Origin: Planctomycetaceae bacterium
GTDB taxonomy: Bacteria > Planctomycetota > Planctomycetia > Planctomycetales > Planctomycetaceae
Length of the DNA stretch: 39,297 bases
Reading direction: 5' to 3'
NCBI GenBank assembly: GCA_002722955.1
Contig: PBMZ01000176.1
Coordinates: 1-39,297 of the forward strand
Shown: positions 26,829 to 34,547 of the stretch, piece by piece
Numbering within the stretch: position 1 is the stretch's first letter
Layout: the number at the start of each line of letters is the position of its first letter
Translations under genes and position numbers: made by a program
The notes under the pieces: generated by a model
The model's input: the letters and a program-made list of their open reading frames with translations, nothing else
Databases searched by the model: none
What the model was told of the DNA's origin: nothing

Positions 26829-27632
26829 ATGCAATTGTTCGGGCGCGAGGAACTGTCTCAGTTTGAGATCAACGGATACTTGGTTGTTCGCGAGCTTTTA
26901 TCCGCCGCTGAAGTTGAATTGCTCGGAAGCGTGAGTCGCCGAGAAGAGGAGTTTCGCGCCGACCAAATCAGCCGCGCCGATGGCGAGGGCGGGTCGGTCG
27001 ATCTAGTCGTCAAGAACGACTTGCCCGAAGGCACGATTCATGCGGCTGTGGTTCGCTCGGAGCGCATCGTGCGGCGGATGGAACAGTTGCTCGACGACGA
27101 AGTCTATCACTACCACCATAAGATGATCTTGAAGGAGCCGCGAGTTGGTGGTGCTTGGGCTTGGCATCAAGATTACGGCTATTGGTATCACAACGGATGC
27201 TTGTTCCCTCGAATGGGCAGCTGCATGGTTGCCGTCGACCGAGCCACTCAAGAGAACGGCTGCTTGCAAGTTCTCGCCGGCTCGCATTCGATGGGGCGTG
27301 TTGAGCACACACAAGTTGGCGAACAAACGGGAGCTGACCCTGAACGCGTCGAGGTGGCGGTAAACACTTTTCGGCGTGACTATGTCGAGCTTGATCCTGG
27401 CGACGCGGTGTTCTTCCACTGCAACTTAATGCATCGGTCGGATCAAAACAGTAGCGAGGATCCGCGGTGGGCCTTCATCTGTTGCTACAACGCCAAGAGC
27501 AACGATCCTTACAAGGAGTCTCATCACCCGCGCTACTCGTTCCTTGATGTTTGGCCGGATTCTTGTATATCTGAGGTGGGCCAAAGGCACTGGGAACGCA
27601 TCAACCAACAAGGGGACGAGGTCACGTCATGA
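26829..27632 (+). CDS. Phytanoyl-CoA dioxygenase (PhyH)-like Fe(II)/2-oxoglutarate oxygenase
   Basis: 267 aa from ATG 26829; a GTG at 26781 is also in frame, but AGGTAGGG just before 26829 favours the shorter form. The fold signature is clear: FEINGYLVVRELLS at the N-terminus, the iron motif HxD in WAWHQDYGYW (His113, Asp115), QENGCLQVLAGSH, and the distal His202 in HCNLMHRSD, followed by AFICCYN with the usual Arg/Ser region for 2-oxoglutarate. The family hydroxylates small molecules (CoA esters, phosphonates, ectoine and others). Its stop overlaps the start of the next gene by ATGA, so the two are translationally coupled and probably act in one degradation route; the substrate cannot be read from the sequence. 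Confidence 0.88.
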   Translation: MQLFGREELSQFEINGYLVVRELLSAAEVELLGSVSRREEEFRADQISRADGEGGSVDLVVKNDLPEGTIHAAVVRSERIVRRMEQLLDDEVYHYHHKMILKEPRVGGAWAWHQDYGYWYHNGCLFPRMGSCMVAVDRATQENGCLQVLAGSHSMGRVEHTQVGEQTGADPERVEVAVNTFRRDYVELDPGDAVFFHCNLMHRSDQNSSEDPRWAFICCYNAKSNDPYKESHHPRYSFLDVWPDSCISEVGQRHWERINQQGDEVTS

Positions 27633-28303
27633 ATCAACTGAGCGACGAGCTGCGAAAACACTTTGAAGAAGCAATCGCAACCGCTGACGAGTACTACAAG
27701 AGTCGCGGCATCTTCCAAGACCGCTTCGGCTTCGGCGGCTCGCCTGCGATCGTCGTGGTGGACTTCGCTTATGGTTGGACCGATGATTCCTACGCTGGCG
27801 GTTCGGCTCGCTTGGATGTTCCCGTTCAGAACACGGCCACGCTGATTGAGTTTGCTCGGACTAAGAACGTGCCCATCGTCTACACGACCAGCCCTTACCG
27901 AGCAGCGTCCTTGGATCAACCCTTTAAGTCAGCAGCCGACGACTCGGCCAAGTACCGAGACTGGGATGCGCACGCCTGTGAGATCGACGATCGAGTGGCT
28001 CCGCTGCCACACGAACTGGTCATTGAAAAAGAAAACGCCAGTGCCTTCTTCGGCACACACTTGGCAGCGTTCTTGATCAGCAACAAAGTCGACACGCTCT
28101 TGATCACCGGATGCAGCACAAGCGCCTGCATCCGAGCCACCGCCACCGACGCCAAGAGCTATCGTTTCCGCCCCGTCATCATCAGCGACGGCGTTGGCGA
28201 CCGAAGCGAAGCCGCTCACCTATTTACGCTCGCTGACATCCAGGCGCGCTTTTCGGATGTGTGCTCGATGGACACGGCACTCGAATACCTCGCCGCGCTG
28301 TGA
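27629..28303 (+). CDS. Isochorismatase-like cysteine hydrolase (N-carbamoylsarcosine amidase type)
   Basis: 224 aa. The catalytic triad of the superfamily is visible: Asp45 in AIVVVDFAYGWTD, Lys134 in VIEKENASAFFGT, and Cys167 in TGCSTSACIRATATDA. An N-terminal helix (SDELRKHFEEAIATADEYYKSRG) and IFQDRFGFGGSPA resemble N-carbamoylsarcosine amidohydrolase-type members more than the shorter nicotinamidases. Such enzymes hydrolyse amide or carbamoyl bonds in the cytoplasm. The start overlaps the PhyH-like stop by 4 nt. A pathway where the oxygenase hydroxylates a nitrogen compound and this enzyme releases ammonia/CO2 is conceivable but unproven. Confidence 0.88.
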   Translation: MNQLSDELRKHFEEAIATADEYYKSRGIFQDRFGFGGSPAIVVVDFAYGWTDDSYAGGSARLDVPVQNTATLIEFARTKNVPIVYTTSPYRAASLDQPFKSAADDSAKYRDWDAHACEIDDRVAPLPHELVIEKENASAFFGTHLAAFLISNKVDTLLITGCSTSACIRATATDAKSYRFRPVIISDGVGDRSEAAHLFTLADIQARFSDVCSMDTALEYLAAL

Positions 28304-28373
28304 CGATGGCGGCAGCAACACAAGACTCAACGATAGATGAAACACTACTGCTTCGTCAGGGCGTATTCTTCTG

Positions 28374-28441
28374 GTAGCGGAACTCGCCAAGAGTTTCGGT
28401 GATGTCTGACAAATGCCGAAAGTCTTGGCGACTTCCGCTAC
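28374..28441. repeat. 26-nt inverted repeat element
   Basis: The left arm GTAGCGGAACTCGCCAAGAG plus TTTCGG (28374-28399) and right arm CCGAAAGTCTTGGCGACTTC plus CGCTAC (28416-28441) are complementary at 24 of 26 positions, with a 16-nt loop. It sits between two convergent genes. Its size suggests a small non-autonomous mobile element or a REP-like unit; as RNA it would also form a strong hairpin without a T-run. Confidence 0.85.
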
Positions 28442-28474
28442 ACGTTGAACCGAAAACAGGGACCTGACTGACCA

Positions 28475-29296
28475 CTAATTCCAGCAAGGATCGGTGTCAG
28501 CGAACTCTTCAGCGATTTGTGCTTCGTCCAGTCGGCAACGCGCCACTTTCAAAGAATCTCGCGCGTTTGCTAACTTGAATCGTTCGATTGAATGCCGCAA
28601 GCAATCGATCGCCAGCGCGTGCTCGCCCTGCTTTCGCAATGCTTCGGCAAGATTCAGCATGTCTTGCCCTAATCCATAGTGGTCGTTTAGTTCGAGATGA
28701 ATTTCGTAGGCGTTCCACAGGCATTTGACGGCCTGTTCCCAGTCGTCTTGCAAGATGGCCAGTGCACCCAGGTTGCCCCAGTCTGCGGCTTCGTCTGCGG
28801 CACGCGATTCGTGTTGGTCGATGCCCAAAGCTCGCCACAATAATTCTTCGGCCAGTTCGAATTGCCCGGAGTGGATTGCGTCGTTGGCTCGATTTGACCA
28901 ATCGCAGGATTCCGATGCTGTGTCCAGCCGCGCAGAACAGTGGCCTTCTGAGGACAGCGACTGTTGCTGATAGCTACAAGCCTTCTCGAAGTCACCCGAA
29001 CCTCGATGCGCGGCGGCAAGATTGTTGTAGGCAAGGGCTCGCAGGCAAGCGTCTTCGTTGACTTGAGCTGCGTTCAGAATCGCCTGGAAATGAGTGGCGG
29101 CCTCGTTGTAGGACTCGGTCGTCAAAAGATAGCACCCGAACATATTTTGAGCTCGCGGTGTCTCATCAATGTCAATCGCAGCGACAAACGTTGCCCGCGC
29201 CTCGCGATGGCGACCTTCTTGAGCGAGCAGCTCGGCGGTATCTAGTAGAAAAGTAACATCCGTATTGGGCCAATTGGCTTGATTTGTGTCTGCCAC
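28475..29296 (-). CDS. TPR-repeat protein (273 aa)
   Basis: Built from successive TPR-like helix pairs over nearly the whole length: LLDTAELLAQEGRHREARATF (17-37), QNMFGCYLLTTESYNEAATHF, RALAYNNLAAAHRGSGDFEKA, WSNRANDAIHSGQFELAEELL, WGNLGALAILQDDWEQAVKCL, QDMLNLAEALRKQGEHALAI. There is no signal peptide, so it is probably cytoplasmic and a protein-interaction scaffold. The C-terminus is acidic (AEEFADTDPCWN). The start is GTG 29296 with GGGAG about 9-14 nt upstream. No partner gene is adjacent; it converges with the cysteine hydrolase across the inverted repeat at 28374. Confidence 0.8.
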   Translation of the reverse strand: MADTNQANWPNTDVTFLLDTAELLAQEGRHREARATFVAAIDIDETPRAQNMFGCYLLTTESYNEAATHFQAILNAAQVNEDACLRALAYNNLAAAHRGSGDFEKACSYQQQSLSSEGHCSARLDTASESCDWSNRANDAIHSGQFELAEELLWRALGIDQHESRAADEAADWGNLGALAILQDDWEQAVKCLWNAYEIHLELNDHYGLGQDMLNLAEALRKQGEHALAIDCLRHSIERFKLANARDSLKVARCRLDEAQIAEEFADTDPCWN

Positions 29297-30277
29297 GCGA
29301 CAGTGCTCCCAAGTCTCGTCCAGTTCCGAGAGAGAGGCGAGTGAGAGCGAGAAGGTTGAATTCTACCCATTTTTTCTATTTTGTCAATTATAACGATTGT
29401 AGTGATTACGGATCTTTCGAGCTTGGCCTTCGAAGGCCAAGCTCGATGAAAACGTGGTAGGCATTTCAACAAAAATGTTGCTCACAGCTTCAGGCTGAGA
29501 ATCGGTGGCGATGTTGGTGCATATTCTCATTGCTTCATCGGCATTTCGATAAGCGAGTCTTCAGAGACTCCGCAAAACAGCAATTTGCCACGTCAAACTT
29601 CAACAACCGTAGAGAAACCCAGTTGACCGTGACGAAAAAGATGACAGACTTGAATTGACACCATCTTTCAGAAAGTTATGATGGCGTAAGCTTTGAAGCA
29701 CAAGGATTTCTGATTCGTGCTTTTCACCGATTGCCTTCTCAATCGGTATCCCACAAAAAAGGAATAGCTAAGAGGCGATCTTTTCTATTCGCGGTCGCGT
29801 TCGTCGGGGTTCAAAGGCTCTTTGACGGCTGCTTTTGCCCTCTCCGACAGCTCAACCTCCGAATGGCAACCTCATCGAGTGGTGATTCGATCCGAGTTTT
29901 ACAGCTTCGCTGGTTCATCCAGTTCGACGGTGACTTAGCTGGATCAAACACCCAAATACATAAGTTCTCTCTCACACCTATTGTTGCTCCTTTGGACAGC
30001 GGTTTGATCGTGTGAACTTAGAATGAATCGTAGCAAGGAAAGCGGGTTCGATTTCATTCTCTACTTAAGGTGACCTTGAGTACCTCACACGAGGACATGC
30101 CAGGCAGGCAAATCGATGTCTTCGAGTGAATAGTTCTGTGAACTAATCGAGCGACATGGTGTAGAGAACGCTGGAGTCTTTGACACGCAATTGGGTACTC
30201 CCATATCTGTGCGTTGTCGACTGACTCGTTGACGAGACGAATCTTCGTCCAGAGGATCAGAATTGCGTTGCTGGCCT
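29297..30277. other. Long intergenic region, no gene recognised
   Basis: About 980 bases lack a supported gene. A 94-codon plus frame (29731-30015) has no family feature and no clear ribosome-binding site. The region contains a perfect 30-nt palindrome (29417-29446) and a 12-nt fragment TGGCGTAAGCTT near 29682 that matches the arms of the repeat at 19194. It may contain remnants of a lost gene, but nothing is readable. Confidence 0.4.
29417..29446. repeat. Perfect 30-nt palindrome
   Basis: TCGAGCTTGGCCTTC followed by GAAGGCCAAGCTCGA is fully self-complementary with no loop bases. It is preceded by a short T-run and followed by ATGAAAA. It could be a hairpin ending the upstream promoter region of the TPR gene, a DNA-binding site, or a repetitive element. 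Confidence 0.75.
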
Positions 30278-30475
30278 TCAGCAGGCAATTGTCCTCACTT
30301 GTTTGATCTTTCGGCCACCCTGTGCGTTGGCCGTGGTGTATCGAACGAGGAACCTTGTCCGCCCTTTTTGGGGCCTAACTTCAATTGATCCGTTGTCAAT
30401 CGGATCACCTTCGCCAAGCTTGTGCTTGACCTTGAACGGCATGTTCGGGCGAACTTCAAGTGACTTGCTGGCCAT
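30278..30475 (-). CDS. Possible small hypothetical protein (65 aa) opposite the rho leader
   Basis: From ATG 30475 the frame reads MASKSLEVRPNMPFKVKHKL, then GEGDPIDNGSIEVRPQKGRT and RFLVRYTTANAQGG. This is a compact, basic, soluble-protein-like sequence with two similar EVRP segments (residues 7-10 and about 33-36). It looks more protein-like than the other frames in this gap, and it is antisense to the 5' leader of rho. There is no good ribosome-binding site, and the frame extends upstream to 30526 with poorer composition. Family unknown; treat as tentative. Confidence 0.4.
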   Translation of the reverse strand: MASKSLEVRPNMPFKVKHKLGEGDPIDNGSIEVRPQKGRTRFLVRYTTANAQGGRKIKQVRTIAC

Positions 30476-30821
30476 GGTTGATTGTTCTGAGTTGCACGCT
30501 TGCAAGATTGCTCGGAACAACATCACGTGCCCAGGCGATCGGCTGAAAGTGGATGCTCACCACGTTGTGGTGTTTCGGGACATGGCGTCCCCATTCGTTT
30601 TCAAGACTCTGTTCGAGTTGTTCTGCAACTTGCACTTGTCGCTGAATCCCTGCGCATGCATGGCATGTTGGTTCAGAATGTCTTTTGTGACATTGCCACT
30701 GCCAGAGCAATCAGCCGGTGATTTGCTCAGCGGTTCCAAGCCAGTTGGGATCCCACGAGGCTTACTCAAAACTACTGAAGTCAATTTCAAGACTCTTTCC
30801 GACCAAAACCGGAATCCCTTT
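30476..30821 (+). other. Leader region of rho
   Basis: The rho frame stays open back to 30303, but the 173 extra codons (Cys/Leu/Arg mixture) do not resemble Rho, so this stretch is taken as an untranslated leader. Long rho leaders that mediate autoregulation are known in other bacteria; no specific structure was identified here. Confidence 0.4.
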
Positions 30822-32363
30822 ATGCCTACCAAAAGCTCTGGATCGTCCGTTCGAGGGACTCGCAAATCAACTCGCCGCCGTCGCAAAGTGGAAGAAGAAC
30901 CTGAAGCGCCCGCAGCGGAGGAAGTTGTCGAGGAAGCACCTGCTCCCGCACCGGCCGAGCGATCATCTGATGACAACGATGATTACGACCGCGCGGAAGG
31001 CGGCGATGACAACACGGAACAACAAGAGGGAGAACGCTCGGAACGTGGTGGCGATCGCCCACCTCGACGCCGACGCCGACGACGTCGCTCCAATCAAGAT
31101 TCCGACCGACAAGACAATCGTCGTGGCGGCCAACGAGGTCAACGTGGCGGCCGCGGTGGTGGACGACACGGTGGTGGTGGCGGTGGTGGAGGACGACGAA
31201 ACAATCGTCGTCGCGCATTCGTCGCCAAGAGCACTTATACGGGCGAGGACATCGAGGGCACGATCGATGGCGTGTTGGAGATGCATCCCAAAGGCTACGG
31301 CTTCTTGCGGGATCCCCAGCAAAACTACCAGGCTCAAGAGTCCGATGCGTTCGTTTCAAGCTCGCTGATCGAAAAGCACAAGCTGCGAGAAGGCATCTTG
31401 ATTCGCGGCGAGGTTGGACCGGGAACACGCGGCCAAGGCCCGCGGTTGAAAGAAATCGAATTGATCGATGGTCGCACGATCGAAGAATTTCAAGAGATCA
31501 AGGTTTTTGATGACCTGACGGCAATTACGCCAGAATCGCAAATCCAGCTCGAAAAAGGTCCCATGCCCATCACGATGCGGGTTATGGATATCTTGACGCC
31601 CGTTGGCAAAGGTCAGCGTGCCTTGATCGTCGCCCCGCCGCGGACCGGTAAAACGATGTTGCTGCAAGACATCGCAGATTCCGTCAGCGTCAACCATCCC
31701 GAGGTTCACTTGATGGTGCTGCTCATCGACGAGCGACCTGAAGAAGTCACCGAAATGCGACGTCGAGTCCACGGTGAAGTCATCGCCTCGTCAATGGACC
31801 GCGAAGTCGAGAGTCACGTTCGCATCAGCCAGTTGATCATCGAGCGTGGCAAGCGTTTGGCTGAAGCCGGCAAGGACGTCTTCATCTTGCTCGACAGTAT
31901 CACGCGAACGGCCCGCGCCTTTAACAAATGGGGCGGCAACACCGGTCGAACGATGACCGGCGGCTTGGATGTCAAAGCCTTGGACATTCCGAAGAAGATG
32001 TTCGGTACCGCGCGGCAATTCGACGAAGGCGGCTCGCTAACGATCGTCGCGACAGCCTTGATCGACACGGGTAGCCGCATGGACGAAGTCATCTTCCAAG
32101 AGTTCAAAGGCACCGGCAACATGGAATTGGTGCTCAGTCGCGACCTGGCCGATCGCCGAATCTGGCCCGCGATCGATATCACCAAGTCGGGAACTCGACA
32201 CGAGGAAAAACTGGTCTCGCCCGAGGCGATGGAAAGCATCACGTTGATGCGGCGTGCCTTGATTTCCTTGTCGCCAATCGACGCGATGGAAGATCTGACG
32301 CGCAACTTGTCGCGATTTCCGCAGAACGAGGAATTCCTGACACGCGTTCGAGACATCCTCTAA
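30822..32363 (+). CDS. rho: Transcription termination factor Rho
   Basis: 513 aa from ATG 30822 (MPTKSSGSSVRGTRKSTRRR). An extended N-terminus of about 150 residues is first acidic/Ala-rich (KVEEEPEAPAAEEVVEE) and then strongly Arg/Gly-rich (RRGGQRGQRGGRGGGRHGG, ending in a poly-Gly run). Then comes the cold-shock-like RNA-binding domain (GVLEMHPKGYGFLRD, SSSLIEKHKLREG). The ATPase core has APPRTGKT (Walker A, 271-278, Lys277), LIDERPEEVTEMRR, LLDSITRTARAFN, and GSLTIVATALIDTGSRMDEVIFQEFKGTGN. Rho is a hexameric helicase that ends transcription and untranslated messages. Arg/Gly-rich N-terminal extensions occur in several phyla and add RNA affinity. The gene is followed by a perfect palindrome at 32380. 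Confidence 0.97.
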   Translation: MPTKSSGSSVRGTRKSTRRRRKVEEEPEAPAAEEVVEEAPAPAPAERSSDDNDDYDRAEGGDDNTEQQEGERSERGGDRPPRRRRRRRRSNQDSDRQDNRRGGQRGQRGGRGGGRHGGGGGGGGRRNNRRRAFVAKSTYTGEDIEGTIDGVLEMHPKGYGFLRDPQQNYQAQESDAFVSSSLIEKHKLREGILIRGEVGPGTRGQGPRLKEIELIDGRTIEEFQEIKVFDDLTAITPESQIQLEKGPMPITMRVMDILTPVGKGQRALIVAPPRTGKTMLLQDIADSVSVNHPEVHLMVLLIDERPEEVTEMRRRVHGEVIASSMDREVESHVRISQLIIERGKRLAEAGKDVFILLDSITRTARAFNKWGGNTGRTMTGGLDVKALDIPKKMFGTARQFDEGGSLTIVATALIDTGSRMDEVIFQEFKGTGNMELVLSRDLADRRIWPAIDITKSGTRHEEKLVSPEAMESITLMRRALISLSPIDAMEDLTRNLSRFPQNEEFLTRVRDIL

Positions 32364-32379
32364 GCATTGACTTGATCTT

Positions 32380-32424
32380 AGAAACCCGACGCGTGAGCGA
32401 GGGACGCTCACACGTTGGGTTTCT
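32380..32424. repeat. Perfect-arm palindrome after rho (GACGCGTGAGCG family)
   Basis: AGAAACCC-GACGCGTGAGCG pairs with CGCTCACACGTT-GGGTTTCT across a short AGGGA loop, with almost complete complementarity over about 20 bp. It shares CCCGACGCGTGAGCGAGG with the element at 20758. It lies 17 nt after the rho stop codon; there is no T-run. It may protect mRNA ends or be a REP-like repeat. Confidence 0.85.
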
Positions 32425-32567
32425 ATACCCATCAATCATGAACCAGAATCATTCAAGACACGTTCTGAAGTTCACATCGAAGTTCTCCGATATTGATCTT
32501 AGGCCGCGATGACGTCATACTAATAGCTCGATTTCTGCCTCTTTATTTCGACACAGAAAGGGCCGGC

Positions 32568-33854
32568 ATGCTGAGTTTTCTGGGAAACAGTGACCGCTAT
32601 TGTGATGGAGTTTCACGGCGAGAGTTTCTTCAAATCGGTGGCATCGCCGCGACCGGCTTGACGTTGCCGCAATTGCTTCGAGCCGAGTCTCAAGCTCCGC
32701 AGGCGAAGCGTAAGTCGATCATCAACATCTTCCTCAGTGGTGGTCCAACTCACATAGACACCTTCGACCTGAAGCCGAATGCTCCGGTCGAATATCGTGG
32801 CGAGTTCACTCCGATTGCTACCAATGTTTCTGGCGTTGGCATTTGCGAGTTGATGCCGGGATTGGCCACGGTTGCTGATCGCTACACCGTCGTGCGTTCG
32901 GTCACTGGCATGAACAACGAACATACCAGCGTGCAGTCTGATTCCGGTTGGAGCGTTCGCTCGCTGGATACGATGGGTGGACGACCTGGTATCGGCTCGG
33001 TTATGTCGAAACTCTGGGGTCCAGCTCAGGTCACGGAACACGGAACGGCTCCGACAAACGTTGACGTGTCGAATCGGTCTCTTCCTGGATTCTTAGGGCA
33101 AGTTCACGCTGCTTACCGGCCTGACAGCATCGGTCGCCGGAACTTGCAACTGAATAGCTCGATCAGCATGTCACGCTTAGATGATCGCCAAGGACTTCTG
33201 TCCGGCCTGGATCGCTTGCAGCGAGACATCGACCGAACGGGCATGATGACCGCCATCGACAGTTTCACCGATCGCGCGGTGGGCATCATTACTTCGGGCG
33301 AGATTTCCAAAGCTCTGAACAACGACATGGAAGACCCCCGAGTTCGCAATCGATACGGAAAGTCCGGCGGCGCATTCCTGACCGCTCGACGGCTGATCGA
33401 TGCGGGCGTGCGTTGTGTGTCGATCGCGTATGGAAGTTGGGACACTCACGGCAACAACTTCGCCACGATGCGTCGTCAACTGCCAGGTCTCAGCCAAGCT
33501 TTGACCACATTGATCGAAGATTTGGATGCCCGCGGCAAACTGGATGACACCATCATCATGATGTCCGGCGAGTTCGGTCGTACGCCGCGAATTAACGGCA
33601 ACGCCGGTCGCGACCACTGGCCACGCTCGGCCTTCTTCTTCTTGGGCGGCGGTGGATTCCGTCACCAAGGCGCCATCGGCACAACGAACAGCCGCGGCGA
33701 GGTTGCCCAGGATCGACCGATTCACTTGCAAGACATCTTCACGACGGTCTACAAGCAAATGGGCATCGATCCCGAAACGACAACGCTTACCGATCCCAAC
33801 GGTCGGCCGCAATACTTGACCGACCATCGCGATTTGATCCACGAGATCATCTAG
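32568..33854 (+). CDS. DUF1501 family exported protein (second copy)
   Basis: 428 aa from ATG 32568, chosen because GAAAGGG precedes it; the frame runs back to 32493 without protein-like sequence. The N-terminus VSRREFLQIGGIAATGLTLPQLLRA is a Tat-like signal (RRxFL). Family motifs: SIINIFLSGGPTHIDTFDLKP, ELMPGLATVADRYTVVRSVTGMN, CVSIAYGSWDTHGNNF, IIMMSGEFGRTPRINGNAGRDHWP, and IHLQDIFTTVYKQMGIDPE near the end. Like the 19282 protein it is probably exported; its chemistry is not established. Unlike that gene, no DUF1549/DUF1553 partner is adjacent, so it may act alone or with a distant partner. Confidence 0.9.
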   Translation: MLSFLGNSDRYCDGVSRREFLQIGGIAATGLTLPQLLRAESQAPQAKRKSIINIFLSGGPTHIDTFDLKPNAPVEYRGEFTPIATNVSGVGICELMPGLATVADRYTVVRSVTGMNNEHTSVQSDSGWSVRSLDTMGGRPGIGSVMSKLWGPAQVTEHGTAPTNVDVSNRSLPGFLGQVHAAYRPDSIGRRNLQLNSSISMSRLDDRQGLLSGLDRLQRDIDRTGMMTAIDSFTDRAVGIITSGEISKALNNDMEDPRVRNRYGKSGGAFLTARRLIDAGVRCVSIAYGSWDTHGNNFATMRRQLPGLSQALTTLIEDLDARGKLDDTIIMMSGEFGRTPRINGNAGRDHWPRSAFFFLGGGGFRHQGAIGTTNSRGEVAQDRPIHLQDIFTTVYKQMGIDPETTTLTDPNGRPQYLTDHRDLIHEII

Positions 33855-33875
33855 CGGCTTCAATAGCTCAAAAAG

Positions 33876-33911
33876 AAAAGCCCGGCGGTCCTCCGTGACT
33901 ACCAGGCTTTT
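33876..33911 (+). terminator. Intrinsic terminator after the second DUF1501 gene
   Basis: AAAAGCC (33876-33882) pairs with GGCTTTT (33905-33911), with additional GG/CC pairs inside and a T-rich run TTTTCTTGTTTT following. It is 22 nt after the stop codon. The stem is A-T rich at its base, so it may work in both directions. Confidence 0.7.
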
Positions 33912-33933
33912 CTTGTTTTGAATTCGCGGGTGA

Positions 33934-33997
33934 CTGGGGGCGAGTCTTCGAGCCCAGATTGATCCGCAAGTCTGGGGGCTCGAAGACTCGTCCCCAG
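33934..33997. repeat. Long inverted repeat between convergent genes
   Basis: CTGGGGGCGAGTCTTCGAGC (continuing CCAGA) at 33934-33958 pairs with TCTGGGGGCTCGAAGACTCG (continuing TCCCCAG) at 33971-33997, with one mismatch, a two-base offset and a 12-nt loop. It lies between the DUF1501 terminator and the end of purE. It has no open frame and is probably another intergenic palindromic element. Confidence 0.8.
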
Positions 33998-34054
33998 CCA
34001 CACGGCGCGCAGCCGTGATACAATCAACGATCGGCTAGCAAGCTTTGTTGCCTC

Positions 34055-34546
34055 TTACTCAAGCGTTTGGCCAAGAATCATCTCACGCTGCTCGGCACGG
34101 TAAGCCTTCAGCTTTTCGCGGAGTTCCGTGTTCTGACCGCCGAGGATCGCGATGGCTAACAGTGCCGCGTTGACGGCGCCAGCCTTGCCGATAGCCAATG
34201 TGCCAACCGGTATTCCGCGTGGCATTTGCACGGTCGAGAGCAACGAGTCCAGTCCATCGAGCGACCACCCTTTCATGGGCACGCCGAGGACAGGCAGCAC
34301 GGTGTGGCCAGCGGCGACGCCTGCCAAGTGAGCGGCTCCACCGGCCGCAGCGATGATGACTTGGACACCTCGTTCTTCGGCCCCAGCGACATATTCGCAG
34401 GCTTCGTGAGGTGTCCGGTGAGCTGACAACACGCGGCATTCGTGCGCGATTCCGAATTTCTCCAGAATATCGCGTGCGTGGGACATCGTTTCCCAGTCCG
34501 ACTTGCTGCCCATGATGATGTTGACGAGTGCGTTGGATTCTGACAT
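34055..34546 (-). CDS. purE: N5-carboxyaminoimidazole ribonucleotide mutase (PurE)
   Basis: 163 aa from ATG 34546, the normal length of class I PurE. It converts N5-CAIR to CAIR in purine synthesis. Motifs: VNIIMGSKSDWETM at the N-terminus, ECRVLSAHRTPHEACEY with the catalytic His region, VQVIIAAAGGAAHLAGVAAGHTVLPVLGVP, LLSTVQMPRGIPVGTLAIGKAGAVNAALLA. The longer frame reaching back to 34735 lies inside the preceding gene and is not Pur-like. The start is separated by one base from the stop (TGA, 34548-34550) of the PQQ-propeller gene, so the two are translationally coupled. purK, the usual neighbour, is not in the window. Confidence 0.97.
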   Translation of the reverse strand: MSESNALVNIIMGSKSDWETMSHARDILEKFGIAHECRVLSAHRTPHEACEYVAGAEERGVQVIIAAAGGAAHLAGVAAGHTVLPVLGVPMKGWSLDGLDSLLSTVQMPRGIPVGTLAIGKAGAVNAALLAIAILGGQNTELREKLKAYRAEQREMILGQTLE

Positions 34547-34547
34547 G

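Noticed and set aside
30303..30821. 173-codon N-terminal extension of Rho
   Set aside because: Its composition is non-coding; the recognisable Rho N-terminus begins at ATG 30822.
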